This document shows, in pieces, positions 47,607-60,086 of a stretch of DNA of 64,000 bases (position 1 is its first letter; the number at the start of each line of letters is the position of its first letter). The translations under genes and the position numbers were made by a program. The notes under the pieces are model-generated. The model saw nothing but the letters and a program-made list of their open reading frames with translations. It ran no database searches and was not told the origin of the DNA. The stretch is from Oreocharis arfaki (taxonomy: Eukaryota; Chordata; Aves; Passeriformes; Paramythiidae), in assembly GCA_013398015.1 (NCBI GenBank), contig VZRR01004497.1, positions 1,380,210 to 1,444,209 of the forward strand, read 5' to 3'.

Positions 47607-48549
47607 GCAGAAACAAATCACAGTTCCAGTTCAAACTTATTTTTCAGTGCTACACAGTTAAAATGTTTGCATGTGTTATCACAGCCCCTTTGTAAACTGC
47701 TGCACAAATATTTCACACAGATATTAATCTGCTGGAGAGAAATATTGTATGAATTTCTATATATGGGTGAATGAGAGACACCGATGCTGATGCTGAGAAA
47801 AGTCAATGCCAGAGGTTTTCAGGTACTGAGCCTCCCTCAAAAACCTATCAAAAACACTTATTCTGTACGCATTTTACAAGTAGGTAAATTAAGGTGGGGC
47901 ATGGTTTGCCTTGATGGAGGACCAGTCAGTGAGCAACCTCCGGAAGTGGACGCACAGCTGGGAGTATGAGACACTCCACCTCTGCTCAAGGGAGAGCAGA
48001 GAGAGAGAGAGAGGCACCACCAGTGATGAGGATTTCAGGAGACAACCGTTCCCTCTGCTTCCATCAAGCAGCAGCTCACTCCAGGTAAGGCTGGAAAAAT
48101 GGTACCTGCCAGCAGTGAGCCTGCAGCTATGCCAAGCTGCTCAGACCCTCCTCACGATTTGTTTTCGGGCTCTGGTAATTGTTGCACCTTGGAATTTCAT
48201 AAATAATATTTTGGGGAGCCCCTAATGACTGCAGAAGACTTCCATGCTAATGTGCAGCATCCTTAGTAAGCAGCCTAGGCAAATTAAGGCAGATGAATAG
48301 CAGGGTGATACTGACCCAAATGTATCCCTATTTTTGTATTTTTTTACAGGAGAAGTTTAATCAGATTGAAAGCTGCTTTTGTAGGCTTTCATAGTAAATG
48401 CCTTTTAACAAAAAGGGGAGGGGGATATTCACAGAGCAATGGCAAGAACAGAAACTAGAGGTTTGAAAGACCCACCAGGAGAGGGAATTCATCCCACTTA
48501 CATTAAATCAGCTGTTATTTTTTTCTCTCTTCCTCCTCCCCCTCCCCCC
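47607..48549. repeat. Duplicated block, copy B (943 bp)
   Basis: Second copy of 46667-47605, about 99.3% identical, 4 bp longer through one extra GAGA in a GA run. It ends at the same cctcccccc tract and then runs on into unique sequence (aagaatcagg). Confidence 0.95.
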
Positions 48550-51500
48550 AAGAATCAGGTACCCAAAAAAAAAAATGATGTGAATCCATTTTCAGTACTG
48601 ATTTCTTTTAATCCCACAGATCAAAACCATTCTATGGTTTCCAAATGCTTTTTTCATTCTAAAGGTAAAACATTTCACAGGAAGATGTGAGGGGTAAGTC
48701 TTTCCAATCAGGGATTTTAAACTCAGTTCCTTGCAAAATATAATGAACTTCAAAAAAATTATAAAGGCCCTAAATCCTGAAGACAATGGGGGTTTTGCCA
48801 TTAATACCTAAAGCAGCAGGATTGTGCACAGTGTAATCAATTGCCCAACAAGTCCCTGGGAACACAATCAAGAAAAGAGGCTACAGGAACATACAATATT
48901 TCACATTTAATAAACGGCCTTTTGAGATTACAGCTGTATAGAGTAGCAGTAGAGAGAAAGACTATAATGCTAAAGTAGGGATTATATACATCTATGAGTC
49001 TGTGTGTCTGTCTGTGGGTTATAAATTCAAGCAATCGTTTTCATATAACCTGTCAATAATAGGCATGCTTTGGCACTGTCACGGTTTGCTTCAATTTAAA
49101 TCCTCAATCCTTAAAAGCATAGTAACCACTATTCTATCTTCAAGAGGGTGGAAGGTGGGGGAGAAAGAGGCAGCAACGTGTCTTTGATAGACTAATCAGA
49201 CTAGCTTCTAACAATACCTGTCTTGGGAAAGCTAAGGAAGTACAATAAAACACTTTAAGTACGCCTTCACTGTCAGATACCATATTATTTCAGTATTTAT
49301 TTAACTAACGTGTTATTTACAGTAAATTTTGTAAAATAAAATTAGACCAGTTTCACTGCTGCATGTTAATCAAGTTTTAGCCTTAAAATAGTGCTGAAAT
49401 GGCTGTTCCTTAACAAGCAGAAAAACTTGTAAATGGTAAAATATCTGTAGCACTCGCTCTCTTCCAGATTCAGTATACAACTATAATCTTTTTATAATTA
49501 CAACCGTCAAAGGATTGTGTGCTCAGGCAAATCATACTGAAGCAACGACTGAAAGAGAAGGAGATGGTTTTGGTTCAGTTCTTTCCACTGCCTCCACCCA
49601 TTTTTGTCAGATTCTTCCTTTTCCTTCTCTTTTTTCCTCTTCCTCCCCCCTAAAAACCCCTAAACCCTCTACTTCTCTTTTGTCACTCATTCCATCTTTA
49701 ACTCAAAACCAAATCTGAATTGTACCCTCAACCTGGCCTCAGGGTGGATTCACACAAGATGCTAGGCACAATATGTTCATGTAACAATTAGGGAGACTGT
49801 TTCTACTTTTTGTGATGCTCTTAGCACAATGTCTTAGGCTCCCAATCACAACCTGTATCCCCTTGTCATTTTTAACCCAGGGGCCCATTCATATTTCAGT
49901 TCAGTCTCAAGAAATAAAATGATTGTCTCACTGTTCTTGATCACAACAAATTATAATTATTAATGCTCAGCTTTGATTTTATTCTCATAAAGTATCTTAT
50001 CAGTGGGTTGCAGCTGCTTTCCGGAATGCAGAGAAAATACCAGTTACTAATTACAGTACTATATATCACCCGTATATATGATCACGTGTGTCTGTATCAG
50101 TCTGCCTAGGTTACAGTAACATGCTGATCCTCTGAGTCTGTGGGGAGGGGGTAAGTGTTCATGGGAAGGGGGAAAACTGTGCATCTGATGTGATTACAGT
50201 TCTGATCAGCATAGAAACTGTGTTAAGCTCCTTCTTCTACCTTTATAAAATTAAGATCTTATGTTTTGGTTGCCTTTTCTCCTTACACATTTGCCTGGCA
50301 AATAACTTGAATGAGGATTGATTGGTAAATAACTTTTTTCAAAACAGAAGGGTTACTGTTACGCTTTCCAGTATCCCACACATAGACATTAGGTAGCTTT
50401 CTCCCCTGGAGTGCCAGAAAAAAAAACATGCATTCCTTCTTGCTACAAATCTGTAAATCTGAAAAGAAGAGGCCACATGAATAGGAAAGCTCTTTATAGA
50501 ATAAAAAGCGTGGGGTGTTATTAAGTAGGACTTTAAGCCCTATTCTATTCATAGTAATTAAAGGATCAGATCAGGTTAATGTGAGGACCTAGGTCAATAA
50601 AGTACTGTAGGTTCACCCTTTTTAATCCTTCTCAATCCTATAGGCTGGGTTTCTGACTGCTCTGTTTGATGCACAGAACTGTTACAGGTGACAAAGATGT
50701 GCAGAGATTCGTTAAGAAAAGTTGAGCTTTGTATCAATCCCACCGTGCATTTTTTGAGCACAGGTGGCAGGGGGTTCTTGAGGTGAGGTAGATGGCAAAC
50801 TTTAGTGCTGTACCATTTTCACTGTGCCAGCTGGTAAAATAACTTGCCAACTGGAAAAGTCCAGAGAATATTTTGGGTTGGAGGAGTAAATCCATAGTGC
50901 TTTAATATAGTACTTTAAAATATTTTTCTATCGGCTTTTCTATATGTGCATGTCCACCCTTTGAAATCCCCTCTCTTTTTGTCACCCCCATCAGTGGGTG
51001 CCTTTTGCAGGACATGCCTGTGTCTGAGCTCTGGGGCCACAAAGATCCACCTTTTCAGAGCACAGGTGCGAAGGGCAAGGAGCCCTCCTGCCCCTGCCTT
51101 GCTCAGCACAGTGGAGGAGCACACATGGTTTCACTGAGCAAGTCAAAGAAATTTTGATGCAGACCGTCCACCAGAGCTGCAGTGAAGTAGAATTGGAGAG
51201 CAGAGGATACTCTCCCTAGACATAGATCTTGAAGAAATCATCTGGCCTACAGCAGCCAGCCGGCATAAATATCTGCTTTGAAGTAATCTGGAGGATTCCC
51301 AGCCCCACACGAGCATGTGTCAATCATGCAGGTCAGCTGCCCCATAAAGCATTGGTTGGATTTTGCAACATGCTGGAGATTAAGGTGATGGCTCTATCTG
51401 TAGGTTCAGCCCTGCATAACAAGAACGCCCCATACTCATCTCTGAAAAACTCCAGCACCTCTCAGGTCCGGAGTAAAATCCCTACTGGCTTCTGTCAGCA

Positions 51501-51990
51501 TGGGGCTTTGCCATCTATTCCTGTTTTTCTGACCAATATTTTGATCCGAATTTCTCCTGTAGTGCTGACCATTACGAAAAAAATCTTATCACACTTCTTG
51601 CCCTCTCCTCTGACCCTAGAAAGCCCTCATTATTTAAGGTAGGAAACCAGTGAGGAATTGTGCTTTACAAATTACTCGGCCTAACAAAGAAGTGGATCCT
51701 GACATCACACTGAAGAGTTATGGCTGAAACTGAGTGGAAAGAAAGATTCTGCTCACAAGTGCAGATCTTCTTTTACCGAAGGACTACTCACCTTTTATTT
51801 CTTAGTATATATTCAGATATTATTTGTCCTGAATCTCTACTGAAATCTCTCTAAAGCCCGTTGAAATTAGTAAGAAAACTCATGTTCATTAAGTCTTTTA
51901 AATCTTCCCCTAGAATACACCTATTCTGATTTATAAGATCCATATGTGCACATCCACACATGGTATGCTACTGCCTATGTATTATTCATT
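48550..51990. other. Non-coding DNA, nothing recognised
   Basis: No gene, LTR or CR1 was recognised. Open frames at 50915-51137 overlap on both strands in a GC-richer patch; the 137-codon frame at 51229-51642 resembles no family I know. Confidence 0.55.
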
Positions 51991-52057
51991 TTATATATAT
52001 ACACTTATGTGTATGTGTGTATATATATACATATATACACACACATATGTATATGTG

Positions 52058-52090
<33 letters not shown>

Positions 52091-52105
52091 ATGTATGTAT
52101 GTATA
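51991..52105. repeat. Compound (TA)n/(TG)n/(TATG)n microsatellite
   Basis: About 115 bp of TA, TG, CA and TATG units, almost wholly alternating purine-pyrimidine. Cruciform-prone and likely length-variable. Confidence 0.95.
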
Positions 52106-54473
52106 ATGGCTCAAAATAAATTGAAACAATTTTTCATGTTAACTTCCAGAAGTTTCTAGAGTAATTTCAATGTGACTGTTGATATTATCTCCATTAGCTT
52201 TTAATGGAATATCTCCACGAAAGTTAGAACATCGGGAATTTAAATTATTTGCTCTACAGTCCCTAAAATAATAGGTAAATTGAAACCATGGAATTTTAAG
52301 GATTCCATTTTAATGCAAGATGATGTACTCTTTGTTCACATGTAATAAACTAGAAGTGCAAGAGAAAGCAAAGCCTCTGGGGAGAAAAAAAATGCCATAG
52401 TGCATGTTTGCCCTCTGCATTTCCTTCTTTCCCTATCTCTGTGAACAGTTTATTAAATCTTTTTAAGACAAAAACAACAACAACAAAAAAAACCCAAAAC
52501 CCAAACCCAGCCAAACAATGCTATGGTAGGGAAAAGACTGATACCTTTAAAGACTAAGGCAGAAAAGAAAGCAGGAAAACTCCATCACGAAGGCAGAGGT
52601 CATCCCAAGAAAATGAGAAAAGTAAAAAAAATAAATAAATAAAAAGAGAAAGCACCAAAAAATGTTAGTATTTGAATGATGTGAACTCTGGTAAACGCCA
52701 GCATGCAATATGGCAAAAACGAATCAATCAGTTCAGCTTAGTTCAGCCTCTGCAACTGGCCATCTGGCGCGAAATCAACCAAATGTAGTCCTGCATATTC
52801 ATCTTCATTTTCACAAATACTCAGGAGAATGTCATTCTAGGGCAAAATAAAATTAAATCACCATAATTTTTAAGACATCTTTTCCTCTCGTGCTCTCTGG
52901 AGATTAGCGTGTTTATGTGAAACTACTCACTGCTATAGGGTTAGCAGGTAATTTCTAAGGGACTACTCTCCCTCTGATATTTAAAATCACATTTCACTCA
53001 CTCGGGACACTTAAGCATAGATTTTGTGGTAAACATTCCAAAGCAAAGATGGCATGGGAAGTTACTGTGACTACAAGGAACGATATTTCCCCCAGGGTCA
53101 ATAGAGAAGCATTCTACATTTACCTTCCACAGCCAGCCCAGGGCACACCTGTGTGACCTACTGATGTGGTGGGACTGTGCTGGATAGAACTAAGGGCAAG
53201 TCTGGACACTTAATCCTTAAAGCAGATCACAATAAGCGACAGAAGATGCTTGAGGAGTGAGGCCAAAACCAAATATCAGCTGTGATTAAGACTGTTACTG
53301 ATTTGGTACAGGTTTTGTCTATACAAATCACAGTGATGAGCACAGAGTAGAATAGAAATCAATATGAAAAAGAGCAGGAGAAAGGAAGTAAGAACAGGCA
53401 ATGGACACAGCTTGTATGTGCCACGATAACTTTAGAAGCTGCACTACACACAGCTCTTTATTCAAGGTAATCCAAACAATTGCCAGTCGGGATAGATTAT
53501 TTGGGGCTTTATCTTTTGGGTGCTTGAATTAAAGTCTAGTCATAGTCCATCTAGAAGGCTTACCCTTAGGTTTATTTATTTATTTGTTCGATCAGGTTCA
53601 GTGCTCCCAGAATTGGTTTTTTGTGTACTGGTTGGGGATAGGAGTTTGATTTGGGTTTCAGGTTGGTTGTTGAATATTTCCTTTCTTGCAGCATTTAAAG
53701 TATTTTACATGTTACGAAATAGAACAAAAGTTACCCAAAGTTTGGCTAGCAAATGACGTCATGAGCTTATCTTCTGACGTTGGTATTTTCTTTCTTAAGT
53801 GCTATTTTGTCACCAAGAACAACAAAAAAAGAAGCCTTCAGGTGCTTCTGCTGATACCATCTCTTTCCTCTTGTCTCACTTCATTTGATAAGGGATAAAC
53901 AAATGCCCAGCCTCATTTGAATAAATATGTTAAGCAAATGTTAAACAAGATGCACGAAAATACATTACAACTTCAGGCTGTTAGGACATGCTAGCTCAGC
54001 ATGGAACCATGTTTCCATACAGACAGGGAACACAAAATAGCTAAGGCCAGTTAATCTACTTCTGTCTATCTGTTTTAAGGATTTAAACTAAAGCCTGTCA
54101 CAATGGTATCTGACAGAAAGCCTTCCTCAACTATTTACTTATGCTATATACAAAACTGTAAACTCCAGAAAGGCCTCCTGTAAAATCTAAATACAGTATA
54201 CCCAATTAAATACAGTTTTACTGACTGAGTTTTTCTTCTGAATATTTTTAAAAGTTGCTTTTATTTTGTTCTGTTGTTTACAATTTGGTTTTGTTTCTTA
54301 ACTAGGAAAGGCCAGAATGGAATTTATTATTTTTTCTTTTGAAGTCTTGATTATATTAATCAACTAAAATAGATGTCAGCCACCATGCAACAATAATTTT
54401 ATTTAATTTTCAAATCTGTCTAAACTTTTATAATCACAAAACAATAGTATTTTGAACAGAATGTATTTCCACA
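52106..54473. other. Non-coding DNA, nothing recognised
   Basis: Contains a CAA/A-rich patch (about 52470-52500) and a TTTA run (about 53570-53585). No gene evidence. Confidence 0.6.
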
Positions 54474-54570
54474 AACAAAACCTCAAAACCAAACACAAAT
54501 CAAACACAAAAAAGCCACAACAAAGCACACACACACACCCACACCCACACCCACCCCCCTAAAACACAAA
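54474..54570. repeat. C/A-rich low-complexity tract, (CA)n and (CCCACA)n
   Basis: A G-poor stretch of CAAA-type words passes into a CA run and then three to four CCCACA units and a C6 run. Confidence 0.85.
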
Positions 54571-57093
54571 TTCTTGGCAAACATTAGACTTGAGAATCAA
54601 TTCCAGCCCTCATTTCTATTCAGATATCACTGTGCTCACAAAAATTGCTCCAGTTCTACTTACGATTGTTTATTTTAGTATGCCACCAAAAGAGAAGTAT
54701 TTACAAGAAATATAGTAAGCTGTTACAAAATATTTTATATTTGTTCTTCCATTTTTGCACATCATGATTTTGTTGTTTACATATTGGTATATTAGCAAGA
54801 TGACAACTCTGTTTTTAGACTAAAACCAGCCATTTATAAAGCACTCCACGTAGGATTCAGAATGCCTAATTCTGAAACTGCCTTTGCCAACTATGTGACA
54901 CGAAATTCATGTTTTATCTTCAGGCATGTAGAGCTTTGGAATAAATATTTTGTGCTGCTCAGAAGAAAAGCTGATGCATTGCTTCAAAACCTCACAGAGA
55001 CCCCTTACACAAACAGTCCAAACTTACCTAAAGCCACAGTAATATCCTCAGCAACTATAACTTACATGACCAATCTCATCCTAAGTATCTCAGATCTGAC
55101 CTTCTGTGAGAGAGACAGCTTTCTGCTAAGCATAGCTTCCTGTTCTAGCTTTACTTGCTTCACTACTTCCTGAGGACAAGAAAACCAGTTTATGATTGGT
55201 GTACTAAAGCTTTGTGTTATATGTTAAATACATGCAACTTCTCCTAACATGTGGCACGTTTTTCCTTCTGTTTTTTTTTCCTAGGATGACAAGAGATCCT
55301 AAGATCTAAAAGAATGTGCCTCTCCTCTCATTTCAGCGTAGTCAAAGCATCTATTTTCATTTTCCCACTTGTTCCTGTTGCCCGGAAGCCAGTACATTTT
55401 TTATGTACAGTGTGCAATATTCTAAAAGGTAGAATGCTAATACTCTTCAGAACTCGAGAAACTCATAGCTTAGAGTCCTATTATAAACCAGGGTGAAAAA
55501 GATGTAGAACCATTTTTGCTGTGATTATGCCAGTATTTTGATATTTAGTAGGCTTTTCTCCTTTATTGAACACATGTTTGAACTTTTCTAACTTGACAGA
55601 AATAGGAAAATTGTTATTGACTCAAAACAATGATGCTAGATTTATTTCTTCATAACAATTTTTGCTTTATAATTTTCATCCATATAATATTGGTTAGGAT
55701 TTCTAATCAATTATCTGATACTTTTCAAGAAAGTCTTTGAACAGGCTCATTAAGGAGCCTGGAGATCAGGAGACCATTAGGAAGAAAAGCTTACAAACAT
55801 AACAGAGAAAATTTTAATTCACATTTTATTGGTGTTTGACCCTCAAATATGACTCTTGCCTGTAACATGCAATCTTTTAAAATACGAATATCAAATATGA
55901 TTAATTGCACATGAAGATGCATCACAGAGGTTTTAGCTCATGTTGGACTGAATTTTTTTACGTTTATGTCAGTCAACATCATTGTCACTGATAGGACACA
56001 TGTTACTCCTTAGGTGATTTCCTCCAAAACCTTTCCTAAAAGACTCTTTGAACATGGCTCTATTTCTAGTGGTTACAGGCAGTAAAAAAAACCACACCTG
56101 ACCAAGTACTATGACTCTTATCAGGTGTTCAAACCAAAAATATAGTCAGTACAGTGACTTTACTATTAGGTCTTTGCTACAGCAGCCTATTGATATAATC
56201 ACACATTAGCATGATACATTCAATGAGAAATTTAAACACTTATCATAAATTACATAATTTCTATTAATTCTGAAATTTTAATTGTTACCTACTTCCTATG
56301 AGTTCTATGTCATTTGGAAATCAAATACTAGTTAAAACAGATATAAATTTCTTACTGATTACACCAAAAGGTGACAAATATTTTAGGGTTCCACACAGTC
56401 TTTATTTGCTAAGCAGCAGGTGCAGAAAGAAAAAAGACATTTAGAGGAACCAAAGAGTCTGAAGTCAGGCAAATCAGACAAATGAGTTTGAGCACAACGC
56501 TACAGAAACATTGGAGACATTTTCCCTAAGAGTAAAAGAATTTGAAAATTTAACAGAATGATACCACTTCATGCTGCCCACTATAAAAGCCTCGAGAATT
56601 CTTTCCTCTTTCACTTACACCATGTTATTGTGAAGTAACTCTGCTCAGAAGAACAGAAACACTTCAGATTTACATTAGAGTGTTAATGAAGTAAGACTTT
56701 GGCCCTGAGATTTAGCTCTTTCGTTAGTAATTTATACTCTCATTAGGGATTTATAGAAATGAGAATCTAGGCTCAAATGCTAATTGAGAATTGTCAGCTG
56801 TAAATAAGTGCTAACAAGATAAATTTGCTCCTGGTCACATTGAACAGAGACCTGCATTTTACAAAAGGAAACTCTTCCTTTAATATATTTTAAAAACCCC
56901 TCTGGTTAGCAGGATGCAAGTAGCTCTGCTGCTGTCTTCCCCTGCCTGCTCTCTCAGTTGGTGATGCATTCTCCAACCTCCACCCTCTGCAGGGGTTGGA
57001 CGTGGCCAGGGCTGTGTGTGTGAGGTGTGAGCACTTTCTTTAGTCCCAGGGAAGACCCTCTATGCTCTTACACTGCGGCAAGAAGAGATGAAG
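54571..57093. other. Non-coding DNA, nothing recognised
   Basis: AT-rich. The 103-codon frame at 54862-55173 shows no known domain. A GC-richer patch begins near 56930. Confidence 0.6.
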
Positions 57094-57123
57094 CCCATCC
57101 TGGAGGAGCCCACCCTGGAGGAG
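57094..57123. repeat. 15-bp tandem duplication, 2 copies
   Basis: cccatcctggaggag (57094-57108) and cccaccctggaggag (57109-57123), one transition apart, in a small GC-rich patch. Confidence 0.85.
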
Positions 57124-57975
57124 CCCTGTGTGAGCATTGTGTGTAATCACATGGATGCTGTGCATGCTCGCAGGAAAGCGGGCACAGGTCGCCTCAAAAC
57201 ATGCAGCCACTAGTCAGTCTACATTTAGATTAAGCCACAATACTGAGGTAAGGTTTCAATCTCTCTATATTCAGTGCAGATGGGCTCTCAGGGGTAACTT
57301 GAACTCCGTTCACTCCAGTTAGTTAAGCTTGGGTAGTACAGCTCAGGTCACATCTCCAGCTGAATCCTATTTTAGTTTTAACCAAAGACAATATATAAAT
57401 TACAACAAAGACATGCTAACTCCTGGATGAAGCATCTAACTTGTGTAAACCTGCAACGGGCAAACTGAAATTTGGTCTCAGCATCAGAAAGAAAAACTCA
57501 GTTTTAATCCACCTTCCCATGCTCTTTCAGAGAAAAATAAATCCTTTCTCACTCTGGATATCTTTCACGTGGAGACACAATCTCTCATGCAGCCAGAAAA
57601 AAGTGAATTCCACACAAGAGTCTAGTCATCACTAGCAACCGTAACCACCACCCAAATTTACAATTGTTGCATACTATTTTCTATGAAAAAGAATTCAACT
57701 CCATCTAGTGAATTGCTGTAGGCAGCTATTAAGAAACAAAACAAAACAAAGCATTTTATGTATTTAAGGGGAAAAAAAACAACAAGGAATTGCCAGTTTT
57801 GCTTGTTTGTTTGGTTTTAAAAGACACATAATTCAGTGCTTTCAAAACCCACAAAACAAACCATAACAAGAGGCAGGATGTTCTCTGAAGTTACAGAAGA
57901 AACCGCCAGGAATCTCCTCTCAAAACAGAGACTCGCTAACATAACAGTCAGCTTTTTAGAAAAGTAAATAAGATG
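57124..57975. other. Non-coding DNA, nothing recognised
   Basis: No feature beyond short A-rich runs (about 57735-57780). Confidence 0.6.
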
Positions 57976-58045
57976 TTTGGTTTGGTTTGGTTTGGTTTGG
58001 TTTGGTTTGGTTTGGTTTGGTTTGGTTTGGTTTGGTTTGGTTTGG
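57976..58045. repeat. (TTTGG)14 pentanucleotide microsatellite
   Basis: Seventy bases, 14 perfect TTTGG units with no interruption. On the minus strand it reads CCAAA and encodes a repeated P-N-Q-T-K artefact, because five codons span three units. Confidence 0.98.
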
Positions 58046-59636
58046 CACTGAGGGTCCCTGATGATGGGCTGTCCACTCATCATTACCCACTTGTCTTCTG
58101 AGCTTTCAGGTAATCTTCCCTAGTAAACCCTGCCTTGGTGCAAGGACTCTCAGGGTCTCTTAGCATGCATCTCTCCAAGACAAGGACAATTTCTGGTTTA
58201 CATTTTACTGGGAGATTGCTTGACAGATGATATACCAAAACAGTGCATGGTCTAAAGTTTCGTAAGACAAACTTTTTTGCTTTTTCCCAGGGTGACAGCC
58301 TCTTAACATCATCTTTTCTGCCTTTGCAATAACTTAATGCATCTTTTTTTCAATATCCGTAGTTTCCCTCGGAATAGTTTTCTATTATACCAGTGTGCTC
58401 CAGAGTCTTAGCCTCCAATATAAAGGAAAAGGAGGACAAAAGAAGCAGAAAGGTGCACTATGCCTGATCCTTGAACATAATCCCCCAGGTGAAGTGCGGC
58501 TCTCGTTCAGCACAGAGACACACCAAGGCTTTTCTCAACCTGCCCCATCCAGACAGTAAAATACTAATCTTGGGATGCCTTCTTTCAACCAAAACCTAAA
58601 AGAAAAGAGTGAGAAGCAGAAAAATAGAGGGAGACACTGACATTCCTTAGCTTAAATCTGATAACTATTTATATAACCCTTCTAGGTCAGCTGGGTATGA
58701 GGTTTCCCAGCTTCTCCTTGGTTTCTGAACTAGGGAGCTCTCAGGTTAATAGCCTCTACATTTTACTGTGTCCCAGAGAGGAAAAGGTCTTGGAGACAGA
58801 GGCACTGAACTTAAATTTCACCTTCCCATCATATTTCTCATATGACCTTGAGCAAGTAAATTAGGATGGGTATCTCAAAGGAATTTGGGCACCTAAAACT
58901 TACTAAGTTCAAGGAGAATCAGATACATACTCTAATGAAGGCATTTTCATGAATTTTCTAGCATTAACGGAATACTATTCACATTTTACTGTATAAGAAC
59001 TTGTGCCTGAAATGCAGGGACAAAAATTTGGTTGGGTTGTTGTTTTGGGTTATTTCACATTTTGTTGTGGATGTATTAAAGAAAAAAAGACTCTGCCTCT
59101 ACAGAAATCAAAGCAATAAGAATAAGAAAAGTGATCCTGTCTGGGCCTCTGCAAAGTAATGAATGCCTGCCTAGGCTTGTAACAACCTTATTACCAGAGT
59201 GTACACAACAGCTTACTTAGTTTACTGTTCTTTAAATGCTAGTTTCTTAATCTTTAAAATATTTTTTAATTTTTATGTTTTAAAATATCTATCCTATTTC
59301 ATCTGGTTTCCTAGTTTTTTTAGCCTTCTTTTCTTTATACCCAAGTCCCTTGTCCACTTATCCCACAGCAGAGCATGCCCTTTTCTCATGATGACTAGAT
59401 TCTGTGGTGCCCTCTCCAGCTTTCCTGCCTCTCATCCCAATGCTTTCTGTATCCACAATTCCCTCCTCTCCCGGCTTATCTCCAACAACTGAAAAATAAC
59501 TGTCCTGGAATGCAGAAGGACAATATTTTTAAATCAGTGATTTAAAAACCAATGTCTCATTCTTTTGTGCTGTTCCACATATGCTCTTGTTTAGGTATCA
59601 CCCAACTTTCAAAAAACACCTCTATGTGAAAAAAAG
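58046..59636. other. Non-coding DNA, nothing recognised
   Basis: No gene or repeat family was recognised on either strand. Confidence 0.6.
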
Positions 59637-60086
59637 TTACTGCTACTGGGTGCTGTCCTGGGTCCCACAACTAAAGAAGGATATGAAGGGCCTCGAATAT
59701 GTCCAGATGTGGGCAACAAAGGTGGTGAGAGGCTCAGAGGAATGTATTCATGAGGAGCAGCTGAGGACTTTGGGCTTGTCTAGTTTAGAGAATGAGGTGC
59801 TGATCACTCCTTCCTGCTATCCCGAGACAGGACACGTGGGAATGGTTCAAAGCTGCACCAGGGGAAGTTTAGAATTAACCTTAGGAAGCATTTCTCTACT
59901 GAGAGAATGATCAAACACTGGAACAGGCTCCCTAGGGAAGTGGTTGATGCCTCCAGCCTCTTAGAGCGTAAAAGGCATTTTTGCCCTAAACAGCATGCTT
60001 TAACTTTTGGTCAACCCTGATTTGGTCAGGCAGTTGGATTATATGATCACTGTAGGTCCCTTCCAACTGAAATAGTCTATTCTATG
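59637..60086 (+). mobile_element. CR1 LINE 3' part with ORF2 C-terminus
   Basis: In sense orientation. The first part still translates to the CR1 ORF2 C-terminus (WVLSWVPQLKKDMKGLEYVQ, then ATKVVRG and HEEQLRTLGLSSLE), matching the CR1 pattern of a W-AP-QxKKD, RVQRRATKMVRG and EERLRELGLFSLE. An internal deletion of the following block (the expected LRGDLI region) occurs near 59795-59815. The 3' part has 'accaggggaagtttagaatt', 'cactggaacaggctccctag' and 'ggtcccttccaactgaa', ending 'ctattctatg'. About 450 bp, 5'-truncated and dead. Confidence 0.9.

Noticed and set aside
57817..58083. Minus-strand frame with P-N-Q-T-K repeats
   Set aside because: It is the translation of the (TTTGG)14 microsatellite, not a repeat protein.
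59581..59910. 109-codon frame taken as a gene
   Set aside because: Its middle is the CR1 ORF2 C-terminus and the rest is flanking DNA; it is a transposon relic.
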